From Candidatus Salinicoccus stercoripullorum (lineage in GTDB: Bacteria; Bacillota; Bacilli; Staphylococcales; Salinicoccaceae): a DNA stretch of 64,000 nucleotides. The notes under the pieces are model-generated. The model searched no databases and was not told the origin of the DNA. It was given only the letters and a program-made list of their open reading frames with translations. Position numbers and translations under genes: made by a program. Shown here piece by piece: positions 1-7,982 of this stretch. The stretch spans positions 17,418-81,417 of the forward strand of contig DXHR01000001.1 of NCBI GenBank assembly GCA_019113295.1, given 5' to 3'. Position 1 is the stretch's first letter, and every line of letters begins with the position of its first letter.

Positions 1-1
1 G

Positions 2-76
2 CGCGGGTCAGGCATAAAGACAGAGCAGATCATGCTGGATAAGCGTGAACATATGATGCAGGAATTCCTTGGATGA
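2..76 (+). CDS. 3' end of an unidentified gene (partial)
   Basis: An open frame enters from the left edge and ends in TGA. The 24 visible C-terminal residues (ending in MMQEFLG) are charged and helical-looking but too short to assign to a family. A strong terminator follows five bases after the stop, which supports this being a real gene end. No function can be stated. Confidence 0.5.
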   Translation, partial: RGSGIKTEQIMLDKREHMMQEFLG

Positions 77-80
77 ATGA

Positions 81-115
81 AAAAGGTTCAGATCAGATTG
101 ATCTGAACCTTTTTT
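81..115. terminator. bidirectional Rho-independent terminator
   Basis: A perfect 15-bp stem (81-95 with 99-113) and a 3-base loop, flanked by an A-run on the left and a T-run on the right. It lies between convergent genes and can end transcription from both sides. Confidence 0.9.
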
Positions 116-118
116 GTG

Positions 119-1384
119 TCACTCGAGGTTTTCGAAGAAATCCTTGAGTATGAGGACGGCATCCCTGATATCGCTGATATGGCTGAATTCCTCGGGAGTG
201 TGGCTGACGCCGCCGATGCTTCTGACGAAAAGCATGGTGATCGGATGTTTCGTACCGATACTCATCGCATCATGACCGGCGCCGCTCGGCAGTTGGACGG
301 GAATCTGTTCCTGCCTTCTGAAGGATTCCTCCATGCGGGCGATCACCTCATCTTTGACCGGTACCGGCATGATGCGTGTGGTGAGATCTATCCGGGCTGT
401 GACGGCTGACTGTTCTGCAATGCTTTCAGCGTGCTTCCTCACACTTTCGATGAGTTCGCCCTGCCGGCCCTCATTGATGTCCCTTGCATCCACGACGAGG
501 TCTACGCTTCCCGGGATGACGTTGACACCGTTCGGGCTGACACTAAGCTTGCCGACGGTGGCGACAGCGGTCGGACTCACTGATGTCGCGACTTCCGGCA
601 GTGTCCGAATGAATTCCGATGCCTGGACAAGCGCATCATTCCGCTGGTGCATCGGTGTGGATCCCGCATGCCCGGCTTCGCCTCTGAATGTGACATTCGT
701 CCGCGTCGCCCCCGCAATGCCGCTCACGATGCCGACAGGCAGGTTTTTTTCCTCCAGCTGCTTCGCCTGTTCGATATGGATTTCTCCATACATCCTTATA
801 TTGCAATCCTGTCCTTTTGACGCGAGGAAGTGCTTTCGGTCCGAACCGATATTTCCAAGTACGTCATCGATTGTCCGTCCTTCCGGGTCGCGGTATTTGT
901 CCAGTTCATCTTCATCGATCAGTCCCATGAACGCCCGGCTTCCGGTAAGTCCGCTGTTGAAGCGGCTGCCCTCCTCATCTGAAAATATGACGACTTCATA
1001 GGAATATTTCGGCGTATACCGGGCTTCATGCCACAATTCCGCAATCTCAAGCGCAGACAGCACACCCGCCACGCCGTCGAAATTCCCGCCGTTTGGTACA
1101 GAGTCCAGGTGGGAGCCCGCCATGAATACTTCAGAATCATCATGGCCCCGGTATCTCCCGAATACATTGCCGGCACCATCGGTGCGGACACTCATGCCGA
1201 TATCTTCCATCCAGCCGGTGACTTTCTCCTTCGCCTCCTTTTCCGGCACGGAGTAGCCCATGCGTTTGGAGCCTTCATCTTCGGTCCGGCCAATCTCGGA
1301 TATTTCAAGGATCCGGCTGTGCAGTCTTTCCGACGTTTTGTCATCCAGCATTTCTGCTTTCATCTTTTCAAGAAAAGTGTTCAT
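119..1384 (-). CDS. N-carbamoyl-L-amino acid hydrolase / allantoate amidohydrolase (M20 family)
   Basis: A 421-residue zinc-dependent amidohydrolase of the HyuC/AllC/AmaB branch of peptidase family M20, a cytoplasmic enzyme that releases ammonia and CO2 from N-carbamoyl amino acids or allantoate. Visible marks are GSHLDSV (His92), NFDG (Asp103), SDEEGSRF (Glu137/138), the dimerisation-domain motif AGHAGSTPM and the late PSGAGHDA with the last metal ligand. The start at 1384 is chosen because GGAGCG lies eight bases upstream and the family begins there; the frame stays open a further 27 codons upstream without an RBS. It is divergent from the pxp operon and probably acts in the same amide-nitrogen salvage. 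Exact substrate cannot be read from sequence. Confidence 0.85.
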   Translation of the reverse strand: MNTFLEKMKAEMLDDKTSERLHSRILEISEIGRTEDEGSKRMGYSVPEKEAKEKVTGWMEDIGMSVRTDGAGNVFGRYRGHDDSEVFMAGSHLDSVPNGGNFDGVAGVLSALEIAELWHEARYTPKYSYEVVIFSDEEGSRFNSGLTGSRAFMGLIDEDELDKYRDPEGRTIDDVLGNIGSDRKHFLASKGQDCNIRMYGEIHIEQAKQLEEKNLPVGIVSGIAGATRTNVTFRGEAGHAGSTPMHQRNDALVQASEFIRTLPEVATSVSPTAVATVGKLSVSPNGVNVIPGSVDLVVDARDINEGRQGELIESVRKHAESIAEQSAVTARIDLTTRIMPVPVKDEVIARMEESFRRQEQIPVQLPSGAGHDAMSIGTKHPITMLFVRSIGGVSHTPEEFSHISDIRDAVLILKDFFENLE

Positions 1385-1513
1385 TGTCAGATCGCTCCTG
1401 TTATATTGTAAAAATGATTCATTTCCGTATGCAGTGACGGATATATGAGTTTTGAATTTTCCCAATAATTTAAAATCAACTATAACATATCAAGGGGGTC
1501 TGATAGAATCGAA

Positions 1514-1542
1514 TTGACCAAATATTTAATTTTCACCATTAT
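1514..1542 (+). promoter_or_regulatory. putative promoter of the pxp operon
   Basis: TTGACC at 1514-1519 and an AT-rich -10 candidate (CATTAT, about 1537-1542) with 17 bases between, about 45 bases before the pxpB start. The -10 is imperfect; neighbouring AT-rich hexamers could serve instead. Confidence 0.4.
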
Positions 1543-1586
1543 AAGTTATACTTTAAGGGACGAATATGAAAAAAGAGGGTGAAACA

Positions 1587-2306
1587 ATGGAAGTCAGACA
1601 GTATGCGGAAAATGCGCTTACGATATATATGGGTGGCGACATCGACGAGGAGGTGAACCGGCGGCTGGTCGAACTGAAGAAAAAAATAGAGTCACTTGAT
1701 ATAACCGGTCTCGGGGAAATTGTCATCTCATATACGAGTCTGATCGTCTATTTCGATATTTTTGAAACGGATGCTGGAACCGTCGAAAGGAAGATCGGGG
1801 ATATCGATATGGAGGCGCTGCTCGAAGGCGGGTTTGAATACCGGTTGGTGGAAATTCCGGTCTGCTACGGAGGGGGATATGGTCCGGATATTGAAAATTT
1901 TGAAGCGGACGGACTTTCTGCAGATGAAGTTATTGAAACGCACAGCGGGAAGGAATATCTGGTGTATATGCTCGGCTTCATGCCCGGCTTTCCGTATCTC
2001 GGAGGACTTGATGAAAAACTGCATAAGGCGAGGCTTGAGACACCGAGGGTACGGATCCCCGCCGGCTCGGTCGGCATCGGAGGGAAACAGACCGGCATGT
2101 ATCCTTTCGAATCCCCGGGCGGCTGGAATCTGATCGGACGGACACCGGTCCCTTTATTCGACCCGGGGCGCGTGGAACCGATACTCTACCGGGCAGGGGA
2201 CAGGATTATATATCGGGCCATCGATGAAGAAGAGTATGATGATATAAAAGCATCGGTCGAAGCCGGACGGTATGAAGTGAAAATTGAGTCGGGGAGTGAT
2301 GGATGA
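1587..2306 (+). CDS. pxpB: 5-oxoprolinase subunit PxpB (KipI family)
   Basis: A 239-residue KipI-family protein. In the B. subtilis-type enzyme PxpA, PxpB and PxpC together hydrolyse 5-oxoproline to glutamate with ATP. The fold is cyclophilin-like and is also the first half of the carboxyltransferase domain of urea carboxylase. Diagnostic motifs are LGFMPGFPYLGGL, RVRIPAGSVGIGG and SPGGWNLIGRTP in the C-terminal half. ATG at 1587 is preferred over the in-frame ATG at 1566 because GAGGGTG sits directly before it. First gene of a tightly packed operon; its stop overlaps the start of pxpC by four bases (ATGA), suggesting coupled translation of a complex. Confidence 0.93.
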   Translation: MEVRQYAENALTIYMGGDIDEEVNRRLVELKKKIESLDITGLGEIVISYTSLIVYFDIFETDAGTVERKIGDIDMEALLEGGFEYRLVEIPVCYGGGYGPDIENFEADGLSADEVIETHSGKEYLVYMLGFMPGFPYLGGLDEKLHKARLETPRVRIPAGSVGIGGKQTGMYPFESPGGWNLIGRTPVPLFDPGRVEPILYRAGDRIIYRAIDEEEYDDIKASVEAGRYEVKIESGSDG

Positions 2307-3292
2307 TGGTCTTGAAAGTGAAGAATCCGGGACTTTTTACGACAGTCCAGGATATGGGAAGATACGGCCATCAGGCCGAAGGTTTTTCTCCAGCCGGTGC
2401 GATGGACTGGCGGGCCATGATGCTCGCGAACCGGCTGCTCGGCAATGACGAAGGGGCGGCAGTGCTTGAAATGACTCTGCAGGGTGCGTCCTTTGAAGTG
2501 ACAGAAGATGTAACGGTCGCCACAGCCGGCGCGAAAATGCCGGTGGCTGTCCCCGGCCGGGAAATGGGAACCGGCACGGTGATTCCGCTGATGAAAGGGG
2601 AACAGATATCTTTCGGCGGCGCAGAGAGCGGTGCGCGCACCTATCTCGCTGTGACCGGCGGCTTCAAGGTCCCCGGAGTGTTCGGCAGCGCATCGACGCA
2701 TACGCGGAGCGGCATCGGCGGGTTCTACGGCAGGATGCTGAAAACCGGTGACAGACTGAGAGCGGGCGGAGGCACCACTACCCCCGGCATGAAGCGGCTC
2801 AGGGTGTTTGATGACGACGATGATGTCATCCGCGTGATCCCGGGTCAGCAGTACGACAGATTCAAGGAGACTCTGGATACGTTCTACGGATCAGGGTATA
2901 CACTTACTAAAGACTGTGACCGTATGGGGTTCAGGCTGGATGGAGAGGTACTCGAAGCTGCAGGCGGACACGACGTGCTCAGTGAACCGACACAGCTCGG
3001 CAGCATCCAGATTCCGAAAAACGGCAAACCGATCATCCTGCTGAATGACAGGCAGACCGCCGGCGGCTACGCCCGTATTGCCACGGTGGCGCTTTGTGAT
3101 ATACCGAAACTTGTGCAGAAGCGGCAGGGGGATACCCTCCGGTTTGAGGAAATTGGTGTAGGCGAAGCGGCAGAACTGTATAAAGCTGAGATCATGAAAA
3201 TCCATTCGGGCGGATATTTTGAAATCGACAATGATTTCAAGCCCCACAGACGGCTGCTGGCTGGAAAGATTGAAAGTATCATGAAGAGGTGA
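2303..3292 (+). CDS. pxpC: 5-oxoprolinase subunit PxpC (KipA family)
   Basis: A 329-residue KipA-family (biotin-dependent carboxyltransferase-like) protein. Visible signatures are NPGLFTTVQDMGRYGHQ near residue 7 and SEPTQLGSIQIP followed by ILLNDRQTAGGYARI near residue 230. It pairs with PxpB; the fused equivalent of both is the carboxyltransferase region of urea carboxylase and urea amidolyase. Translationally coupled to pxpB by an ATGA overlap and followed at once by a biotin carrier gene, which suggests that the carboxyltransferase ancestry may still matter here. Confidence 0.93.
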   Translation: MMVLKVKNPGLFTTVQDMGRYGHQAEGFSPAGAMDWRAMMLANRLLGNDEGAAVLEMTLQGASFEVTEDVTVATAGAKMPVAVPGREMGTGTVIPLMKGEQISFGGAESGARTYLAVTGGFKVPGVFGSASTHTRSGIGGFYGRMLKTGDRLRAGGGTTTPGMKRLRVFDDDDDVIRVIPGQQYDRFKETLDTFYGSGYTLTKDCDRMGFRLDGEVLEAAGGHDVLSEPTQLGSIQIPKNGKPIILLNDRQTAGGYARIATVALCDIPKLVQKRQGDTLRFEEIGVGEAAELYKAEIMKIHSGGYFEIDNDFKPHRRLLAGKIESIMKR

Positions 3293-3296
3293 CGAT

Positions 3297-3722
3297 ATGG
3301 ATATGGAAAAAATCAGGGAACTGATAAAACTGGCAAAAGAAGAAGATCTTAAAGTGCTCCGCATCGGAGACATGGATACGGAGGTGCACATCGAGACGAA
3401 AGGCGGCGACCCTGTCGTGGCGGAGCGTGGCGATAAAAAAGACATGGCTTATGTGGAAGGAGGACAGGACGGACTGCATACAGTGAAAGCGACGCAGATC
3501 GGCACGTTCTATACGCATAAAGAGGAAAACAGCACGGAGAATTTCGTTGAAACGGGTGACGCGGTTTCAAGCGGCGATCAGATTGGCATGATCGAAGCCA
3601 TGAAAGTATTCAATGATGTGCTGGCCGACGCCGACGGGGTGGTTGAAGAGATACTTGTCGGGAACGGGGAAACAGTCGAATACGATCAGCCGCTTGTGAC
3701 GCTCAGGCCGAAGGGGGACTAG
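3297..3722 (+). CDS. accB: biotin carboxyl carrier protein (AccB-like)
   Basis: A 141-residue carrier protein. The N-terminal third is helical and charged, a linker follows, and the C-terminal biotinyl domain carries the biotinylation motif EAMKVFND with Lys103 as the acceptor. GAGGTGA lies four bases before the ATG; an in-frame ATG at 3303 is possible. It starts five bases after pxpC. AccB/AccC pairs usually serve acetyl-CoA carboxylase, but that pair normally sits elsewhere in Staphylococcaceae. This copy in a pxp operon probably serves a separate carboxylase, perhaps with PxpB/PxpC; that is inference. Confidence 0.92.
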   Translation: MDMEKIRELIKLAKEEDLKVLRIGDMDTEVHIETKGGDPVVAERGDKKDMAYVEGGQDGLHTVKATQIGTFYTHKEENSTENFVETGDAVSSGDQIGMIEAMKVFNDVLADADGVVEEILVGNGETVEYDQPLVTLRPKGD

Positions 3723-3727
3723 TCAGT

Positions 3728-5074
3728 ATGAAGAAAGTATTGATTGCCAACCGCGGTGAAATCGCTGTCCGCATCATACGGACACTCAGGGAGATGGATC
3801 TCGGGAGTGTAGCCGTCTATTCCACAGCGGACCGGGACAGTCTGCATGTCACGATGGCGGATGAAGCCATCTGCATCGGGCCGCCCAAAAGCAGTGACAG
3901 CTATCTTGACATCGACCGCATACTACAGGCGGCGGAAGCCTCGGGAGCGGATGCCATCCACCCGGGCTACGGGTTCCTGTCGGAAACCCCCGAATTTGCA
4001 CGGCGCTGCGAGGAAGCGGGCATCATTTTTGTGGGACCGGATTCTTCCATCATGAAAAAGATGGGAGACAAGGCGGAAGCGAGACAGACCGTGAAAGCGG
4101 CGGGCATCCCGGTCATCCCGGGCAGCGAAGGAGTTGTGGAAAGCATCGATGAAGTTAAGGAAGTCGCAGAGGATATCGGCTTCCCGATCGTCATCAAGGC
4201 CGTCTTTGGCGGCGGCGGAAAAGGGATGCGTTTCGTGCATGATGAACAGACCCTCGAAAAGCAGTACAAAAATGCCAGAAAAGAGGCGAAGAATGCGTTC
4301 GGCGACGATCGGATCTATGTAGAGAAATATATTCCGAAAGCGCGGCACATCGAAGTTCAGGTCGTGGGTGACGGCAATGGGGACGCAGTGCATCTTTTTG
4401 AACGGGACTGTTCGATACAGCGCAATAATCAGAAGCTGATAGAGGAGGCGCCGGCCGGTGTCCTTACCGATGCGACGCGTGCGGATATTACGGAGCGGAC
4501 GGCTGCCGCCATCGGCAGGCTCGGGTATGCCGGTGCAGGCACTGTCGAATACCTGTACGTCGAGGAAGAGGATGCGTTCTACTTCATGGAGATGAACACG
4601 CGGGTGCAGGTGGAGCATACGGTTTCCGAGATGATTACCGGAATCGACATCATCCGTCTCCAGCTTGAGGTGGCATTGTTCAATCGATTCACCATCCGGC
4701 AGGAAGATATAGAGATGAACGGCTTTGCTATCGAATGCCGGATCAACGCAGAGAACCCTGCTGAAAATTTCATGCCGGCTCCGGGTGACATCGACCGGCT
4801 GCACTTCGGTCTCGGCAATGGTGTCCGCATCGATACACACGTATTTGCGGGCTGCCGGATTCCGCCGGACTACGATTCGATGATCGCCAAGATCATTGCA
4901 CATGCCCCGGATCGTGAGAAAGCCATCAGCAAAATGCGGCATGTACTAGAAGAGACGGTGATCTCACCAATCGATACGACACTTGATTTCCAGCATTACC
5001 TGATGAACCATCCGAAATATAGGGATAATAACGTGGACATCAAGTTTTTGGAACGCAATGGAATCATAGAATAG
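3728..5074 (+). CDS. accC: biotin carboxylase (AccC-like)
   Basis: A 448-residue biotin carboxylase of the ATP-grasp superfamily, which carboxylates the biotin of the neighbouring carrier protein with bicarbonate and ATP. Visible are the N-terminal KVLIANRGEIAVRIIRTLRE, the glycine-rich loop VFGGGGKGMRFV near residue 160, and the active-site block EMNTRVQVEHTVSEM near residue 290. Length is normal for the free-standing subunit (about 445-455). GGGGGAC upstream gives the RBS. The pairing with pxpBC and pxpA on either side argues for a dedicated carboxylase system distinct from fatty-acid synthesis. Confidence 0.93.
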   Translation: MKKVLIANRGEIAVRIIRTLREMDLGSVAVYSTADRDSLHVTMADEAICIGPPKSSDSYLDIDRILQAAEASGADAIHPGYGFLSETPEFARRCEEAGIIFVGPDSSIMKKMGDKAEARQTVKAAGIPVIPGSEGVVESIDEVKEVAEDIGFPIVIKAVFGGGGKGMRFVHDEQTLEKQYKNARKEAKNAFGDDRIYVEKYIPKARHIEVQVVGDGNGDAVHLFERDCSIQRNNQKLIEEAPAGVLTDATRADITERTAAAIGRLGYAGAGTVEYLYVEEEDAFYFMEMNTRVQVEHTVSEMITGIDIIRLQLEVALFNRFTIRQEDIEMNGFAIECRINAENPAENFMPAPGDIDRLHFGLGNGVRIDTHVFAGCRIPPDYDSMIAKIIAHAPDREKAISKMRHVLEETVISPIDTTLDFQHYLMNHPKYRDNNVDIKFLERNGIIE

Positions 5075-5089
5075 AAAGGGAGTATGAAC

Positions 5090-5848
5090 ATGCTGACAGT
5101 TGATTTGAATGCGGACCTCGGAGAGAGCTACGGCAACTACGCGATAGGTAACGATGATGAAATCATTCCGCTGATATCATCGGCGAACGTCGCCTGCGGA
5201 TTCCATGCGGGCGATCCGTCGGTCATGCTGAAGACTGTTGAACTGATCAGGGAAAGTGGGGGCACCGGCATCGGGGCACATCCGTCATATCCCGATCTGA
5301 TGGGTTTCGGCAGAAGGTATATGGAACTTTCCATGCCGGAAGTCAGGTCCCTCATGTTCTACCAGCTGGGCGCCCTGGATGGTTTTGCGAAAGTTGCGGG
5401 GCTTGGGATGAACCATGTCAAACCGCACGGGGCACTGTATAATGCAACGTTCAATGATGAGGTGCTTGCCAAAACGATTGCCGAAGCGGTGCACGATTAC
5501 AATCCTGAACTCAAGCTGCTGGGGCTCTCCAACCAGAACCTTGTGAAGGCAGGGGAGGAAGCGGGCCTTGAAGTCAGGCACGAAGTCTTCGCCGACCGTG
5601 CCTATGAGGATGACGGCACTCTTGTCTCAAGAAGGAAGGAAGGCGCGATGATAACGGATACCGACCATGCGGTCGAGCGCGTCATCCGCATGGTCCGCGA
5701 AGGCAGGGTCGAATCCATCGGCGGCCGTGACATCGACATCCAGGCAGACAGCATATGTGTGCACGGTGACGGACCAAAAGCACTTGAATTTGTCAGCGAA
5801 ATCAGACGGCAGCTCGGGGAGAACGGGATAAAGATCAAAACGATGTAG
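5090..5848 (+). CDS. pxpA: 5-oxoprolinase subunit PxpA (LamB/YcsF family)
   Basis: A 252-residue LamB/YcsF protein, the catalytic partner of PxpB/PxpC in ATP-dependent 5-oxoproline hydrolysis. Family motifs are VDLNADLGESYG at the N-terminus, SANVACGFHAGDP near residue 33, GAHPSYPDL, HVKPHGALYN near residue 110 and the conserved C-terminal DSICVHGD. The ATG at 5090 is preferred to 5084 because GGGAG is only one base from the earlier ATG. It follows accC by 15 bases in the same operon. Confidence 0.94.
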   Translation: MLTVDLNADLGESYGNYAIGNDDEIIPLISSANVACGFHAGDPSVMLKTVELIRESGGTGIGAHPSYPDLMGFGRRYMELSMPEVRSLMFYQLGALDGFAKVAGLGMNHVKPHGALYNATFNDEVLAKTIAEAVHDYNPELKLLGLSNQNLVKAGEEAGLEVRHEVFADRAYEDDGTLVSRRKEGAMITDTDHAVERVIRMVREGRVESIGGRDIDIQADSICVHGDGPKALEFVSEIRRQLGENGIKIKTM

Positions 5849-5869
5849 ATTAGAAGGGGATGTGGAAAA

Positions 5870-7081
5870 ATGAATGAAAAGCCAAAATTGACTGCAGCGC
5901 AGCGGCGCCTGCTTTTTGGTGCCATCTTCCTGATGGCGACTTCATCAATCGGCCCGGCGTTCCTGACGCAGACGGCTGTGTTTACTGAACAGTTCCTGGC
6001 AAGTTTCGCCTTTGCCATCCTGGCTTCGATCATTATTGATATCGGTGCGCAGCTGAACATCTGGCGGATACTCAGCGTCTCCGGCAGACGGGGGCAGGAT
6101 GTTGCAAACGATGTTGCCCCGGGACTTGGTCATGCTGTGGCACTGCTAATCGTCCTCGGCGGCTTCGCTTTCAACATCGGCAACGTCGCCGGGGCGGGAC
6201 TCGGTTTCAATGCGATATTCGGATGGGATGTACGCATTGGTGCGGCATTGACCGGTGCATTCGCTATTTTCGTCTTCCTTGTCAAGAACGGCCGTGCTGT
6301 GATGGACGTTGTCACACAGTCGCTTGGTGTGCTGATGATCCTCATTACAGCCTTTGTAATGATACGGTCCGCTCCGCCATATGGCGAGGCAGCGCTCCGG
6401 GCGATTGCGCCCGAGGAGCCCATGTCACTTGTAGTTCCGATCATCACGCTGGTCGGCGGCACAGTGGGCGGCTACATTACATTCGCCGGCGCACACAGAC
6501 TGATTGAAGCGGGAATGACGGGGCAGGAGAGCCTGAACTTCGTCAGCAAGGCAGCAAACTACGGCATCCTTACAACCGGCGTCATGCGCGTACTTTTATT
6601 CCTCGCAGTGCTCGGTGTGGTGGCGACGGGTGCGACACTCGACCCGGATAATCCGCCTGCTTCCGTGTTCCAGATTGCCCTTGGCGATATCGGTATGCAG
6701 GTATTCGGTGTCGTGCTGGTTGCAGCGGCATTGTCATCCGTCATCGGTTCAGCCTATACCAGCGCATCCTTTCTGAGGTCGATGCACAGATTCTTTGATG
6801 AGTATAACAATATGGTGATTGTCGCGTTCATCGTCGTGTCGACGGTGATATTTACCTTCGTCGGCCGTCCCGTGGCGCTGCTCATCCTGGCAGGGGCGTT
6901 CAACGGCCTTATCCTGCCGCTCACCCTGGGTGCGATACTGATCGCCTCCAGAAGGAAGAGAATTGTCGGCGATTACCGTCATCCGACATGGATGATCATT
7001 TTCGGAGCCATCGCTGTAATCGTCACACTCATTGCCGGTGTCATGTCACTTGAAGGGCTGGCAGATCTATGGAATGGATAG
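5870..7081 (+). CDS. NRAMP-fold transporter, YcsG type (lacks metal motifs)
   Basis: A 403-residue integral membrane protein with about 11 hydrophobic segments, similar to the YcsG branch of the NRAMP family. Canonical NRAMP metal transporters have a DPGN motif in helix 1 and MPH in helix 6. Here the matching places read GPAFLTQTAVFTEQ (residues about 28-41) and YITFAGAHRL, so neither metal-binding motif is present. That makes manganese or iron transport unlikely. Its place between pxpA and the ycsI-like gene suggests uptake of an organic substrate of the pathway. Preceded by AAGGGGA as RBS. Confidence 0.8.
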   Translation: MNEKPKLTAAQRRLLFGAIFLMATSSIGPAFLTQTAVFTEQFLASFAFAILASIIIDIGAQLNIWRILSVSGRRGQDVANDVAPGLGHAVALLIVLGGFAFNIGNVAGAGLGFNAIFGWDVRIGAALTGAFAIFVFLVKNGRAVMDVVTQSLGVLMILITAFVMIRSAPPYGEAALRAIAPEEPMSLVVPIITLVGGTVGGYITFAGAHRLIEAGMTGQESLNFVSKAANYGILTTGVMRVLLFLAVLGVVATGATLDPDNPPASVFQIALGDIGMQVFGVVLVAAALSSVIGSAYTSASFLRSMHRFFDEYNNMVIVAFIVVSTVIFTFVGRPVALLILAGAFNGLILPLTLGAILIASRRKRIVGDYRHPTWMIIFGAIAVIVTLIAGVMSLEGLADLWNG

Positions 7082-7093
7082 GAGGGTTCCGAT

Positions 7094-7867
7094 GTGGATT
7101 CTAAAGAATTAAGGGAAGCAATCAGGGACGGTGAATTTACGGGGACGACGTCAGGTGCCGCCGGCCATAAGGTCCAGGCGAACCTGGTCATCCTGCCGAA
7201 AGCTTACGCATTTGACTTCCTGTTGTATGCCATGCGCAATAAAAAGGCCGTGCCCGTCATTGAAGTCATGGAAGACGGGCATACTGAAAGCCGGTTTGCG
7301 GACGGTTCCGACATCCGGACAGACGTGCCGAAGTATAATATTTATAAGGATGGTGTGCTTCAGGAAACCGTGCCGGAAGTCAGTGGATGCTGGCAGGATG
7401 ATTTCGTCACGTTTCTTATCGGCTGCAGCTTCACTTTCGAGCAGGCCATTTTGGATGAGGGTCTCTCCATCAGACATATTGATGAGGGGCGGAATGTCGC
7501 AATGTACAAGACGAACATCGCAACCGCTCCGGCAGGTGTTTTTGCCGGAGAACTGGTCGTTTCGATGCGCCCGTTTGATGAAAGTGAAGTGGAGACCATC
7601 ACACGTGTAACGGAACAGTTCCCCGAAATGCACGGCGGGCCGGTGCATTTCGGCAGCCCGCATGAGATCGGCATCAAAGATATCGGCAACCCTGAATACG
7701 GAGAGGGGGTTGAAATCAGGGAAGGAGAAATACCGGTATTCTGGGCATGCGGTGTCACTCCGCAGAATGCAGCATTGAATGCACAGCCTTCCATCATGAT
7801 CACCCACGCGCCGGGCCACATGTTCGTGACCGATCTCGAGAATGAGGATTACAGGAAAAATAATTGA
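7094..7867 (+). CDS. YcsI-family protein (DUF1445, D-glutamate cyclase-like)
   Basis: A 257-residue protein of the YcsI/DUF1445 family. The mammalian homologue is D-glutamate cyclase, which interconverts D-glutamate and 5-oxo-D-proline, so the family fits an oxoproline operon. Visible marks are FLIGCSFTFEQAIL near residue 110, GPVHFGSPHEIGI near 180, and a C-terminal GVTPQNAALNAQPSIMITHAPGHMFVTD split by a variable loop. The start is GTG at 7094 with GGAGG eight bases upstream; an ATG at 7092 is out of frame. It is the last gene of the operon and is followed by a strong terminator. Confidence 0.85.
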   Translation: MDSKELREAIRDGEFTGTTSGAAGHKVQANLVILPKAYAFDFLLYAMRNKKAVPVIEVMEDGHTESRFADGSDIRTDVPKYNIYKDGVLQETVPEVSGCWQDDFVTFLIGCSFTFEQAILDEGLSIRHIDEGRNVAMYKTNIATAPAGVFAGELVVSMRPFDESEVETITRVTEQFPEMHGGPVHFGSPHEIGIKDIGNPEYGEGVEIREGEIPVFWACGVTPQNAALNAQPSIMITHAPGHMFVTDLENEDYRKNN

Positions 7868-7881
7868 AAAGTAAGCGGATT

Positions 7882-7920
7882 AGCGGAAATGTGCAGGGTT
7901 GTACACATTTCCGCTTTATC
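7882..7920 (+). terminator. terminator of the pxp operon
   Basis: A perfect 12-bp stem (AGCGGAAATGTG at 7882-7893 with 7904-7915) around a 10-base loop, followed by TTTAT. It ends the seven-gene operon about 15 bases after the last stop codon. Confidence 0.8.
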
Positions 7921-7982
7921 CATCTGCCGATCCATAGTATTGTAGTAGGTATAATAAGTAAATATGCAATGGGGGAATGAAG

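Noticed and set aside
3923..4942. Minus-strand frame of 339 codons within accC
   Set aside because: Antisense to a full biotin carboxylase; a codon-bias shadow.
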